DNA of 46,727 nt, from positions 1 to 46,727 of the forward strand of contig JALWYX010000052.1 of assembly GCA_027078415.1 (NCBI GenBank), in the 5' to 3' direction. A program made the translations under genes and the position numbers. Source of the stretch: Thermoanaerobaculia bacterium. Its GTDB lineage: Bacteria; Acidobacteriota; Thermoanaerobaculia; JALWYX01. The stretch's first letter is position 1. Each line of letters begins with the position of its first letter. The notes below the pieces were generated by a model that did not search any database, was not told the origin of the DNA, and was given only the letters and a program-made list of their open reading frames with translations. Below, one piece after another: positions 32,747 to 42,049 of the stretch.

Positions 32747-33375
32747 TATCCCACAAGAGCTACTGGTGACAATCCTCCTTTGAGTTTATCACCCTTTCTA
32801 ACTAGCACTTTATCAGAAGGGGGTAGATATATATCTACTCTAGAGCCAAACTTTATAATTCCAAGCAGTTCTCCCCTAGCAACTGGCATCTCAGGAGCCA
32901 AATATCCTACTATTCTACGTGCAACCAAACCTACGACCTGTCTAACTACAACATCTTTACCGTCAAACCTTTTTATAACGGTAAGCAGCTGCTCATTAGA
33001 TTCGCTAGCATCTTTACAAAAAGCTACTTTTTTACTACCCTTTCTAAATATCGTCTTAGTAACTACTCCAGCCACAGGAACCCATTGAACGTGTACATCA
33101 AATACCGAAAGAAATATAGAGATTCTTTGCCATCTATTGTCTCCAAGCTCATAATCCTCCACCGAATCTATAGAGATAACTTTACCATCGGCTGGAGATA
33201 TTATTATATCTGGGGAACCTACAAAGACCCTGTCAGGGACTCTGAAAAAAAAAGCTGTGAATGCAGCTAGAAAACCTGTACCAAAAGCAGATTTTTTATA
33301 GCCTTTCCTAGCTAAGTAAATTGTTGCAACAGAAATAGGCAAAACAAAAGGTATTCCTTCCCTAGCTATTCTCAT
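32746..33375 (-). CDS. psd: Phosphatidylserine decarboxylase, small proenzyme type
   Basis: 209-residue membrane-associated proenzyme that self-cleaves to form a pyruvoyl cofactor and decarboxylates phosphatidylserine to phosphatidylethanolamine. The size matches the short form of decarboxylase found in many thermophiles and archaea. Motifs: PADGKVISI (61-69), SVFDVHVQWVP (90-100) with the family His, YLAPEMPVARGE, and the cleavage site IKFGS with G177/S178. The N-terminal 45 residues hold one or two hydrophobic segments. The ATG overlaps the end of the upstream YdcH-like gene by 4 bases. Confidence 0.93.
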   Translation of the reverse strand: MRIAREGIPFVLPISVATIYLARKGYKKSAFGTGFLAAFTAFFFRVPDRVFVGSPDIIISPADGKVISIDSVEDYELGDNRWQRISIFLSVFDVHVQWVPVAGVVTKTIFRKGSKKVAFCKDASESNEQLLTVIKRFDGKDVVVRQVVGLVARRIVGYLAPEMPVARGELLGIIKFGSRVDIYLPPSDKVLVRKGDKLKGGLSPVALVG

Positions 33376-33599
33376 TTAACTGTACTCTCCATAGCTTCAA
33401 CAATCATACGTTCTATCTGCTCTTTTAAACGAAGCTTCCTTATTTTCATCTTCTTCATTTCCACTTCTTCTTCGGGAGTAAGAAAACCTTTTTCATACAT
33501 CTTTTTCACTTTAGTATCCAGCTCTCTGTGTTGCTCTACAAGTTCTTTAAATTTAGAGTTAGTAGATATAAGAAGCTCTTTAATCGACTCTCTATCCAT
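33372..33599 (-). CDS. YdcH-like (DUF465) helical protein
   Basis: 75-residue cytoplasmic alpha-helical protein similar to the YdcH/DUF465 family: N-S-K-F-K-E-L-V-E-Q-H-R-E-L-D near 14-28, T-P-E-E-E-V-E-M-K near 41-49, then K-L-R-L-K-E-Q-I-E-R-M. Two helices probably form an antiparallel coiled coil. Function is unknown. It overlaps the amidase gene upstream by 8 bases and the decarboxylase gene downstream by 4, so it is tightly embedded in the operon. Confidence 0.78.
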   Translation of the reverse strand: MDRESIKELLISTNSKFKELVEQHRELDTKVKKMYEKGFLTPEEEVEMKKMKIRKLRLKEQIERMIVEAMESTVK

Positions 33600-34434
33600 A
33601 TTCCACCTCCTTTATATCAAACCTACTATTTTGCAAAACAGGTATACTTCTTCTAAGGACTGAGACTCTCTCCAACCACAAATCAACCACAGTATACCCT
33701 TCGCCATCGGGTAACACAGCCAAGGGAATACCCCATGGATCTATAACTGCAGACCTTCCCCAGCTTTCTCTTTTACCCTCTTTATCGTGCTTTCCCCATT
33801 GAGCAGGAGCAACAATATAAACCAAATTTTCTATAGCTCGCGCTTGAAGAAGGGGTAACCAATGATCTCTTCCTGTAGTAAAGGTAAAAGCAGAAGGTAC
33901 AAATATAACTTCAGTTCCCTTTTTAGCTAAAAGCCTATAAAGCTCAGGAAAACGTAAATCGTAACATATGGTAAGACCTACTTTACCCCACGGTAAGTCC
34001 GCTACAACCACTTCACTGCCTCGTTTAACAAAATCTGACTCTTTGAAAACTTCTCCTCTAGGTAAAGTTACGTCAAACAGATGTAGCTTACGATACTTAG
34101 CAACTATTGTCCCTTCTGGAGAAAATAAGAGGGAAGTATTGTAACATTTTGAAGAATCTACTCTTTCATTAAAAGACCCTAACAACAAATAAACTCTAAG
34201 TTCTCGAGCCAATTTTTTAAACAGCGTAACAGTAGGACCTTGATAATCCTCAGAAGCTGATACTTTTTTATCAAGGGAAGAGATAAAATTTGTATTTTCA
34301 GGTGTAACAACTATATCGCTTCCCTCCTTAGCAGCGGCACGTATAAACGTTTCTACCCTAGCTAGATTTTGCTCTTTATCCTCAGTACAGTTTAACTGCA
34401 CCACTCCTACTTTTACTCTTCTAGATAAGCTCAT
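33592..34434 (-). CDS. Nitrilase-family carbon-nitrogen hydrolase
   Basis: 280-residue cytoplasmic amidase of the Nit1/Nit2 branch. The Glu-Lys-Cys triad is present: Glu in TPENTNF (about 44-50), Lys in YRKLHLFDV, Cys in LTICYDLRFPEL. The G-R-S-x-V-I-D-P-W-G segment and RAIENLVYIVAPAQWG match the enzymes that hydrolyse deaminated glutathione, the likely metabolite-repair role, though other small omega-amides are possible. Its ATG overlaps the hexomutase stop by 4 bases. Confidence 0.88.
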   Translation of the reverse strand: MSLSRRVKVGVVQLNCTEDKEQNLARVETFIRAAAKEGSDIVVTPENTNFISSLDKKVSASEDYQGPTVTLFKKLARELRVYLLLGSFNERVDSSKCYNTSLLFSPEGTIVAKYRKLHLFDVTLPRGEVFKESDFVKRGSEVVVADLPWGKVGLTICYDLRFPELYRLLAKKGTEVIFVPSAFTFTTGRDHWLPLLQARAIENLVYIVAPAQWGKHDKEGKRESWGRSAVIDPWGIPLAVLPDGEGYTVVDLWLERVSVLRRSIPVLQNSRFDIKEVEYG

Positions 34435-35786
34435 TCCGGTACTCCTAGAACATCAAAGAGCTTTTCCAGCTTTTTTTTCAAAAATTTCTCCTCTTTCCCT
34501 TCCGCAACCAACCTAACTAGAGGCTCTGTATTAGAAGGTCTAACGTTGAACCACCAATCTTCATATTCTACAGTTATACCATCCAAGAAACTAATCTGTC
34601 CATCCTTGAAAGTCTTTGCCAATTCAGAAATAACTTGATCTTTATTGTCTATCTTAAAATTGATCTCAGGCGTCTTATAATACTTTTTAAGAGGAGAGGC
34701 TATCTCAGATAGATTAGCGTTTTTACTTTTTAATAGATTTAACATATGTATAACTGCCAGTATTGCCGAATCAGCGTAAAAAGAATCAGCGAAATAGTAG
34801 TGACCAGCCAATTCTCCTCCCATTATAGCTTTTTTCTCTCTCATAGTTTTTTTAATAAACGAGTGACCAACTCTCTCCTTTATAGGTATACCTCCCATCT
34901 TCTTTATATACTCTGGCACCACTCTAGAGGAACGTAAATCATAAACAACCACCCTACCTTTGTTGTTTTCCAGCAGATAAGCAGCTAAAAGAGCTGTTGT
35001 TATATCGTTGCGCACTATTTCCCCTTTTTCATCTACAAAAGCTGCTCTATCTGCATCACCATCAAAAGCAACTCCCAAATCGGCATTTTCCTCGAGCACT
35101 TTTTGTTGTAGCCACTTTAGATTTTCCTCTTTCAAAGGATTAGGTTCATGATTGGGGAATGAACAATCTAATTCGAAGAAAAGAGGTATAAAATCTATAT
35201 CCAAAGATTCAAATAAATCACGATACAAAACTCCCATACCGTTTGCAGCATCTACTACTACTTTTAGCTTTCTACCCTGAGTGTTGGCAAAAGATAAAAG
35301 CCAATTAAAATACTGATCTTTTATGTAGATAGGGCGTAGCGTCAGATCGTCCGAATCTATAGTAACTTTGTTATCTTTAAGCCACTTTAGAGTCAATTGT
35401 TCAATAAAATCTATCCCTGTATCCTTCGATATAGGACGTGCTTCCTTTCTACTAAGTTTAAAGCCATTGTATTGAGGTGGGTTATGACTAGCTGTCACTT
35501 GGATTCCACCATCCGCTTTTAACTTGTTTATAGCAAAATAGTTCATAGGAGTAGTAGAAAGCCCTATATATTTCACCTCAACTCCTTGAGAGATTATTCC
35601 TTTGGCCAAAGCATCACTTAAAGAACCGCTACTTTTTCGATCGTCCCTACTTACAACTACACTCTTTACGTTTAGACCATCCTTTTTCAACAACTCGACA
35701 AAAGCTTTACCTATAAGGTAAGCTTTACTCTCGTCCAATTCCTCAGGATATATACCTCTTATATCGTAGGCTTTAAATACGCTCAT
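34431..35786 (-). CDS. Phosphomannomutase/phosphoglucomutase
   Basis: 451-residue alpha-D-phosphohexomutase that interconverts hexose 6- and 1-phosphates for nucleotide-sugar supply. FKAYDIRG opens the protein, the phosphoserine loop is TASHNPPQYNG (near 95), the metal loop is FDGDADR (near 238), the sugar-specificity loop GGELAGHYYF is of the dual PMM/PGM type, and RPSNTEPLVR binds phosphate. All are intact, so it should be active. A GGTGGAGAGAG sequence precedes the ATG, 12 bases after the GGDEF-EAL gene. Confidence 0.93.
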   Translation of the reverse strand: MSVFKAYDIRGIYPEELDESKAYLIGKAFVELLKKDGLNVKSVVVSRDDRKSSGSLSDALAKGIISQGVEVKYIGLSTTPMNYFAINKLKADGGIQVTASHNPPQYNGFKLSRKEARPISKDTGIDFIEQLTLKWLKDNKVTIDSDDLTLRPIYIKDQYFNWLLSFANTQGRKLKVVVDAANGMGVLYRDLFESLDIDFIPLFFELDCSFPNHEPNPLKEENLKWLQQKVLEENADLGVAFDGDADRAAFVDEKGEIVRNDITTALLAAYLLENNKGRVVVYDLRSSRVVPEYIKKMGGIPIKERVGHSFIKKTMREKKAIMGGELAGHYYFADSFYADSAILAVIHMLNLLKSKNANLSEIASPLKKYYKTPEINFKIDNKDQVISELAKTFKDGQISFLDGITVEYEDWWFNVRPSNTEPLVRLVAEGKEEKFLKKKLEKLFDVLGVPE

Positions 35787-35798
35787 CTCTCTCCACCT

Positions 35799-38700
35799 CT
35801 AACAGATAACTCTACTAAAATCCCACCTCTTTTTCATTTTTTCCAAAAGTTCATCGTAAGGAATGGGAGGAGAAAAGAAAAATCCTTGTCCACACCTTAT
35901 ACCAAGTCTAGAAACAACTTTTAGCTGGTTATAACCTTCCACCCCTTCGGCGACTACCTCTAATCTTAATACATTTGCCATTCTTACAATAGCGTTTACT
36001 ATTTTGTGTGAAAGAGAATCTTTATCTATATTTCGTATAAAAGCTTGATCTATCTTCAGCACAGAAAATGGGTATTTCATCAGGTAGGATAGAGAGGAGT
36101 ACCCGGTTCCAAAATCATCCAGGTAAAGTTTTATTCCCATCTGATTGAAGTTGTCCAAGTTCTCGAATGATACAAAATCATCTACCAAAACTGCCTGCTC
36201 TGTTACTTCCAAGCGCAGAAATTTAGCACTAATAGAATAATCTTCTAAACATTTTTCAACAAAATTACCAAAAGAGATATCACGTAATTGATCGGGATGA
36301 ACATTAACGCTTATAAATATATTATTATCTCTAAGTATACTGCTAAGCTCTTTGATACTCTTACACGCCTTTTCCAAAACTATATTTCCCAATTTTTCTA
36401 CCATATTACACCGTTCAACTAAAGGAACAAATATAGACGGGGATACAACACCTCTTTTAGGGTGTTTCCATCTTGTTAAAGCTTCAAATCCTTCTATAGA
36501 TCCCGTTGAAATATTTACAATAGGTTGGAAATACAATACTATCTGCTCCAATGCTAAAAGAGGATCTACCAACACCTTTTCCAAATCTTTTTCCAATACA
36601 AATTTCTCCTCTACCTCTGCTCTCATTTCTGGACTGAAAAAGACAAAGCCTTTTTTTGAATATCCAGGATTTTTCTTAGCTATATGCAAAGCTATCTCTG
36701 CGTCAGTCAAAGCTATCTCTCCAGAGACAGGCTGTTCTGCAACAAAAATTCCTATGTTAACGGACAATGAAAACTCGCGCTCTCCAACTTTAAAAGACTT
36801 ATCTAGAGCATTCTTTATAAGGGTAACAAACCGCGTCACATCCTCTCTTTTATTACAAGTTACAAGAAAAGCGAATCTATCTCCAGCGATTCTAGCTACT
36901 ATATCGTTGGGTGAAGTTATATCCTTGAATCTGGAAGCCACTTCGCGGAGAATTATATCTCCAGTTTCATAGCCCAATGTCTCTGTAATTAAGTGAAAAC
37001 CCACTATATCAACAACCAGAATAGCCAACAGTTTACCTACAGGAGGATTTTGCAACCTACTACCTGTTTTAGCTACAAAATAGATTCTATTGTATAGCCC
37101 TGTTAACTGATCAAAATAGGCACCTTTTGCAATCTCTCGCTGAAAACTCTTTAACATAGTTATATCTGTTATCGATCCTGCCAATATCTTAGGCTCACCA
37201 TTATCAGCCCAAAAAGCAACTCCTCTGCATAAAATATCTCGATAAGCACCAACCCTGTGTTTCATACGAATCTCACAAACTAGATTACTACTCCTACCAG
37301 CCAAATGCTTATCTATCAAACGTATAAATCTATGTCTGTCGTCAGGATGGACAAGAGACAACCAGTTATCGAAAGTAGGTTCAAAAGCTTTATTATCGTA
37401 TCCTAACATTGTATACCAACGTTCAGAAAGGAAAAGAACATCATTTTGAAGATCCCATTCCCATATTCCATCATTAGCACCTTTAACAACCATAGCGTAA
37501 CGGTCTTTTGCTCTCCTTAATTCGGTCAGATTGTGAAACTTCTCTATAGCGTTTGAAACGAGAGATGCTATAACAACAACACTTTCTAGGCTATTTTGCG
37601 ACAGATGAGAATCTATCTCTTCATGGCAAAGTAACAATACTCCCCACATCTTACCCCTAGCATGAATAGGAACCAATACAACATTACATTCATCATCTTC
37701 TCTTACACTACCATCTTGTATATAGGCTTTAGTATAAGGGTCCTTAAGTTCATCTACGATAACAGATAGAGTATCCGGTAACGCTCCGATACCATCCTTA
37801 GCCCAGAAACTGTGTCTTTGCAAAACTCTACTCTGAGCAAAGTACCTATATATACCTACAAAAGAAATATTTAACGTTTCAGCTACTAAAGAGCATATAT
37901 AATCGCTTTTTTCCTCCCATTTCTCTCTTTCCATAAGAACTTTAGCTACAGAAGCGACGGAAGATATTGTTTTATTACGTTTCTCTAGCTCTATACTACT
38001 TCTTTTGTACATCATAACCAGTTCTTCCACTACAACCGCTATAAGAGAAACAACAAGTATAGCAGATACCTCATTTCTAGCCTCCGTTAATCCAAACCTA
38101 AAAACAGAAGTGGATAAAGGAACAACAATTGATAACACCACAATAAGCAGATCTACAGGAGTTAACAAGAATGCTGCAAGAATTACGGGAAACGCCATTA
38201 TATCTAAAACAATTTCAACTTTAACATACCACGCACCAACCATAGCTAAAGTAAAGGAATAAACCAATATCCTATACAACAAAGGTGGTGAGTAACTAGA
38301 AGGCACATAGTCTTTTCCTTTTAATAGGTAATAAGCCAAAACAACTATTAAAAAACCCAATATTCCCTCAGATATAAGACCTCTAAGATGTGCAGGAGAC
38401 GTAACGTATGCAACGTTTATAATCCCTATTAGTAGATAAAAGATAATATTAAAAATATGACCTACGAAAATAGATCCTGCACCCAACATAAAGTGGTAAT
38501 TAGTTAAAAATCCTGCCAGAGCTCCCATAAAAGGGTGCACTAGTATCGATACGGTTTCGTAAGGGTTAAAATACCCTTGAACAAACTGAATTAAAGAGTT
38601 ACCAAAAGTTCCAAAAAATCCTACTATAGCACCTGCTTGCCATCCCCATACCATTCCCCAAATAACGGGAACAACCATTTGAAAAGCCAAATTGGCTTCG

Positions 38701-38816
38701 GGGAGCATAGGATTTGGTATAAAAGTAGAGAGATTACCTACAATCCAGTAAGCTAATATACCAAAAAGAACTACTTTTGAATTTCCTGTCTCCTCTTGAG
38801 AAAAAAAACCGGTCAC
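35799..38816 (-). CDS. Membrane GAF-PAS-GGDEF-EAL signalling protein
   Basis: 1005-residue inner-membrane protein that probably hydrolyses cyclic di-GMP. Order: six to eight membrane helices (about 13-270), a short coiled coil, GAF (about 300-425), PAS (about 437-555, with W-E-W-D-L and VHPDDR), GGDEF (about 565-725) and EAL (about 750-995). The GGDEF site reads AGDRF (644-648), so cyclase activity is unlikely. The EAL domain is intact: EAL (778-780), S-V-N-V-H, E-V-T-E-Q, LDDFGTGYSS, K-I-D-Q and E-G-V-E. The membrane part resembles an ECF-transporter S component more than known MASE domains. Start GTG without a clear ribosome-binding site; it heads the phosphohexomutase/phospholipid operon. 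Confidence 0.87.
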   Translation of the reverse strand: MTGFFSQEETGNSKVVLFGILAYWIVGNLSTFIPNPMLPEANLAFQMVVPVIWGMVWGWQAGAIVGFFGTFGNSLIQFVQGYFNPYETVSILVHPFMGALAGFLTNYHFMLGAGSIFVGHIFNIIFYLLIGIINVAYVTSPAHLRGLISEGILGFLIVVLAYYLLKGKDYVPSSYSPPLLYRILVYSFTLAMVGAWYVKVEIVLDIMAFPVILAAFLLTPVDLLIVVLSIVVPLSTSVFRFGLTEARNEVSAILVVSLIAVVVEELVMMYKRSSIELEKRNKTISSVASVAKVLMEREKWEEKSDYICSLVAETLNISFVGIYRYFAQSRVLQRHSFWAKDGIGALPDTLSVIVDELKDPYTKAYIQDGSVREDDECNVVLVPIHARGKMWGVLLLCHEEIDSHLSQNSLESVVVIASLVSNAIEKFHNLTELRRAKDRYAMVVKGANDGIWEWDLQNDVLFLSERWYTMLGYDNKAFEPTFDNWLSLVHPDDRHRFIRLIDKHLAGRSSNLVCEIRMKHRVGAYRDILCRGVAFWADNGEPKILAGSITDITMLKSFQREIAKGAYFDQLTGLYNRIYFVAKTGSRLQNPPVGKLLAILVVDIVGFHLITETLGYETGDIILREVASRFKDITSPNDIVARIAGDRFAFLVTCNKREDVTRFVTLIKNALDKSFKVGEREFSLSVNIGIFVAEQPVSGEIALTDAEIALHIAKKNPGYSKKGFVFFSPEMRAEVEEKFVLEKDLEKVLVDPLLALEQIVLYFQPIVNISTGSIEGFEALTRWKHPKRGVVSPSIFVPLVERCNMVEKLGNIVLEKACKSIKELSSILRDNNIFISVNVHPDQLRDISFGNFVEKCLEDYSISAKFLRLEVTEQAVLVDDFVSFENLDNFNQMGIKLYLDDFGTGYSSLSYLMKYPFSVLKIDQAFIRNIDKDSLSHKIVNAIVRMANVLRLEVVAEGVEGYNQLKVVSRLGIRCGQGFFFSPPIPYDELLEKMKKRWDFSRVIC

Positions 38817-38858
38817 ATTAATATTTTATGAGTAAAACAAACCAAAATAAAACAAGAT

Positions 38859-39488
38859 ATGAAAAACAAGAAAACCGTTTACTACGAAATAGTTCTAACA
38901 CACAGGCAAACAGTTATACTTTTTACTATCATAGTACTTATCCTTCCTATGACCTTCTTGCTAGGAATATGGATAGGCCAAAAAATACCTAGAAAAAGTG
39001 AAAGAAAAGTGGTTGTAGTTGAAGAGATACCTAAATCAGCTATTCAGTCAGAAGAGACTAATACCAAAACAGCAAAGTACGCAGAACCTTTAGAAGAATT
39101 GGAGAATGAAAAAGAAACTTCAGAAGAACTGCCTTCAAATACTGCTGGTAATACAATAACCGCACCGGAGGAGACAAACAAAAATAGTACAACTGACGCA
39201 TTAAACACAATAACGGATCATAAATCTGAAACAAATAAAACTACCACTAAAAATACTACAACTAGTAGAGGTTACTTTATCCAGATTATGGCAACAGAGA
39301 GTTACAACAAAGCGGAAAAAGAACGTAAAAGACTCGAAGAAAAAGGTTTACCTACTCATATTTCGAAAATAATAAAGAACGGTAAAACGCTTTACAGAGT
39401 CAGGATAGGTCCTTTTGAAAATATAGAGAAAGCTACAGAAGTAAAATCTACCCTTCCAGGTAACAAAAACTTTATAATAACTAAATAA
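38859..39488 (+). CDS. SPOR-domain membrane protein
   Basis: 209-residue bitopic protein: a cytoplasmic N-terminus, one membrane helix (about 18-42, ILFTIIVLILPMTFLLGIWIG), a Thr/Glu/Lys-rich flexible linker (about 43-135) and a C-terminal SPOR domain (about 138-209, G-Y-F-I-Q-I-M-A then Y-R-V-R-I-G-P-F). SPOR domains bind denuded septal peptidoglycan, so a role at the division site is likely. Only 42 bases separate it from the divergent signalling gene. The Shine-Dalgarno match is poor. It leads an operon with lnt and prfB. Confidence 0.85.
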   Translation: MKNKKTVYYEIVLTHRQTVILFTIIVLILPMTFLLGIWIGQKIPRKSERKVVVVEEIPKSAIQSEETNTKTAKYAEPLEELENEKETSEELPSNTAGNTITAPEETNKNSTTDALNTITDHKSETNKTTTKNTTTSRGYFIQIMATESYNKAEKERKRLEEKGLPTHISKIIKNGKTLYRVRIGPFENIEKATEVKSTLPGNKNFIITK

Positions 39489-39490
39489 CG

Positions 39491-40963
39491 TTGAGACATT
39501 ATCTCAAATATTCTCTTCCGCTGATAGGAGGAATATTAACAGCCCTAGCAAATGGTAAGCAAGAGTACTTATTACTGCCATGGATAGCGGTATCTCTTTT
39601 CTTTATACCCACCTTTTGGGAGAGAAAACGACTTATATTTTTCCTTTCCTCATTAGCGTTTTGGCTTGTTTCGATACCATGGATAGCCCCTACCGTTAGC
39701 CACTACGGTAAATTACCCGCGACGGTGGGAATTATAGCTTACATTCTGTTATCGTGTTACCTCTCCTTATATGCTCTACTGTTTGCTCACCTAATATCTT
39801 ACGTAAAAAAAACCGCTCACTTAGTGATAATAGCTCCCTTTACATGGGTATTCTGTGAATATTTAAGGTCTATAATACTTACAGGGTTTCCTTGGAACCT
39901 ACTAGCTTACTCTGCTATAAAGACAAGCGGTATTCTACAAGTAACGTCGTTTATAGGAAGCTTTGGAGTATCTCTACTTATATCTTTTTGTGGTATAACA
40001 ATAGCAGGATTTCTAACAAAACGGATAAAAGCATCGTTTACCTTTATAGCAATAGTCGCAGTTGCTCTTATACTGGTAGCGGCTACTCTTTACGATCCGG
40101 TAATAGAAAAAACAGAAACGATAAAAGTATCACTTATACAACCACAACAAACCTTGATAGTAAATCCCGAAGATCCTTACTATTTTTATAAGGAATATCA
40201 AAAAGTATTAAGCATGAGCAAAGAGGAATGCAAAAAGGGGGTTCAACTTGTAGTATGGCCTGAAGGAGCTAGCTGGCCTTTCAGTTTTTTTGAACATCGC
40301 TTCTTAAGAGAAGATATAAAACAACTAACAAGACTAGGGTGCTCTATACTTATAAACACTACAGTGGCAGAAAAGGGCAAAAATTACAATTCCGTTTTGC
40401 TAGTAACAGGAAAAGAGATATACAGATACGACAAACTCCATTTGGTTCCATTTGGAGAATACGTACCGTTGAGTGACTTATTTCCTTACATAGAAACTAT
40501 AGCACGTGAATCGGGAAACTTTAGTAGAGGTGAAAAAGGGGAGGGAATAAAAGATATAGCAGTAGCGATATGTTACGAGATAATATTTCCTCACCTTGTA
40601 GCTACTCTTACAACTGACAAAAAGCTAATGGCAACCGTTACAAACGATGGATGGTACGGAGACAGTTACGCCCCCTACCAACATTTCAGAGCTGCTCGTT
40701 TTAGAGCTGCAGAAAACGGTAAGTTCCTTCTAAGAGCAGCTCTTACAGGTATATCGGCTATAATCGATCAAAAAGGAAGAGTAGTATCTTCTCTAGGTGT
40801 AGGAAAAATAGGAGTTGTAAGAGGGGAAGTGGAACTTATCAGTTCTTCCACATTTTACAACAGAACTTACTTTCTTGTACCGCTTCTATCTTTTTGCGTT
40901 GCAATTATACCAGTAGCAAAGGAGGCGTTGAAATGGTTCACTATGAGATTATTTCGGAACTAA
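39491..40963 (+). CDS. lnt: Apolipoprotein N-acyltransferase
   Basis: 490-residue inner-membrane enzyme that adds the third acyl chain to the N-terminal Cys of lipoproteins. Membrane helices occupy about 5-200 and 465-480, and a periplasmic nitrilase-like domain about 210-450. The Glu-Lys-Cys triad is E258 (WPEGAS), K315 (YDKLHLVPFGEYVPL) and C361 (ICYEIIFP). TNDGWYGDS and QHFRAARFRAAE are family marks. The start is TTG at 39491, two bases after the SPOR gene stop, with no other usable start upstream. Its presence shows a diderm-type lipoprotein pathway. Its end overlaps the true prfB start. Confidence 0.93.
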   Translation: MRHYLKYSLPLIGGILTALANGKQEYLLLPWIAVSLFFIPTFWERKRLIFFLSSLAFWLVSIPWIAPTVSHYGKLPATVGIIAYILLSCYLSLYALLFAHLISYVKKTAHLVIIAPFTWVFCEYLRSIILTGFPWNLLAYSAIKTSGILQVTSFIGSFGVSLLISFCGITIAGFLTKRIKASFTFIAIVAVALILVAATLYDPVIEKTETIKVSLIQPQQTLIVNPEDPYYFYKEYQKVLSMSKEECKKGVQLVVWPEGASWPFSFFEHRFLREDIKQLTRLGCSILINTTVAEKGKNYNSVLLVTGKEIYRYDKLHLVPFGEYVPLSDLFPYIETIARESGNFSRGEKGEGIKDIAVAICYEIIFPHLVATLTTDKKLMATVTNDGWYGDSYAPYQHFRAARFRAAENGKFLLRAALTGISAIIDQKGRVVSSLGVGKIGVVRGEVELISSSTFYNRTYFLVPLLSFCVAIIPVAKEALKWFTMRLFRN

Positions 40964-42049
40964 AAAAGCTTTACCACAAAGCCGAAAAAGTAGCAAGAGG
41001 TTATCTTTGACGAGGAAAAGTTGCAAAAAGAACTTAACGAGATAAATAAAAAGCTAGAAGATCCAGAGTTTTGGCAAAACAGGTTGGAAGCGGCAAAGAT
41101 CATGAAAGAGAAAGGAGCATTAGAAGAAAAAATTTCCAAAATTCAAAAATCGAGTAACATAGCAGAGGAGGCATCTTTATGGATAGAGCTTCTGGAGTCT
41201 GAAGAGATAGATCAAGAGTCTATTGAAGAGATAAAGAATTTTATAAAAAGGGGATTTAAAGAGATTACGGAAATAGAATTGTCCTTTCAATTACAGGGAG
41301 AAGATGATAGCCGTTGCGCTATATTAGCTATACACCCCGGGGCTGGTGGTACCGAGTCGCAGGATTGGGCAGAGATGCTTTTAAGGATGTATATGAGATG
41401 GGCACAAAGTAAAGGATTTAAGACAGAAATACTGGATATCTTACAGGGTGACGAAGCGGGGATTAAAAGCGTAACGATAAGTGTGAAAGGTAGAAACGCA
41501 TTTGGATTTCTCAAGGGTGAAACAGGAGTTCACAGGTTGGTTAGAATAAGCCCCTTTGACGCATCTAAAAGACGTCATACCTCTTTTGCATCTGTATACG
41601 TCTATCCCGAGATAGAAGATGAAATCTCGATCTCTATAGAAGATAAAGATCTTAGAATAGACACTTTTAGAGCCTCCGGCGCTGGAGGCCAACACGTCAA
41701 TAAGACGGAGTCGGCAGTAAGGATAACGCATATACCAACGGGAATAGTTGTAACGTGCCAAAACGAGAGAAGCCAGATAAAAAATAGACAAATAGCTATG
41801 AAAATACTAAAAGCCAAGCTGTACCAATTGGAAAAACAGAAAAGAGAAGAAGAACTTGCAAAAAAAGCTGGAGAAAAAAAGGATATAAGTTGGGGTAACC
41901 AAATAAGAAGTTATATACTCCATCCCTACAAGCTAGTAAAAGATCATAGAACGAATGTGGAGATACAAAACGCCGAATCGGTGTTAGACGGCAATATAGA
42001 CCAATTTATAGAAGCATGGTTAAAACAAAGGTGTCACCTAAAACATTAG
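40933..42049 (+). CDS. prfB: Peptide chain release factor 2 with programmed +1 frameshift
   Basis: 371-residue release factor that recognises UGA and UAA. The gene is in two frames. An ATG at 40933, with AAAGGAGG 8-9 bases before it, opens a 25-codon frame ending ARGYL-TGA (41008-41010). Shifting +1 at CTT-TGA-C continues with DEEKLQKELNE in the frame that ends at 42049. The joined protein has the RF2 tripeptide SPF (206-208) and GGQ (251-253), almost exactly the E. coli positions. Starting only at the TTG at 41021 would miss about 29 residues. It overlaps lnt by 31 bases and the GT4 gene by 34. Confidence 0.95.
40996..41011 (+). promoter_or_regulatory. prfB +1 frameshift site
   Basis: AGAGG (40996-41000), 4 bases, then CTT-TGA-C (41005-41011). 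The parts and order match the classic RF2 autoregulatory site: an internal Shine-Dalgarno-like sequence, a slippery CUU and a poorly read UGA-C stop. Low RF2 favours the shift, which restores RF2. Confidence 0.93.

Noticed and set aside
36352-36972. 206-codon open frame on the + strand
   Set aside because: Antisense shadow inside the GGDEF-EAL gene; Ser/Thr-rich product without domain or start signal.
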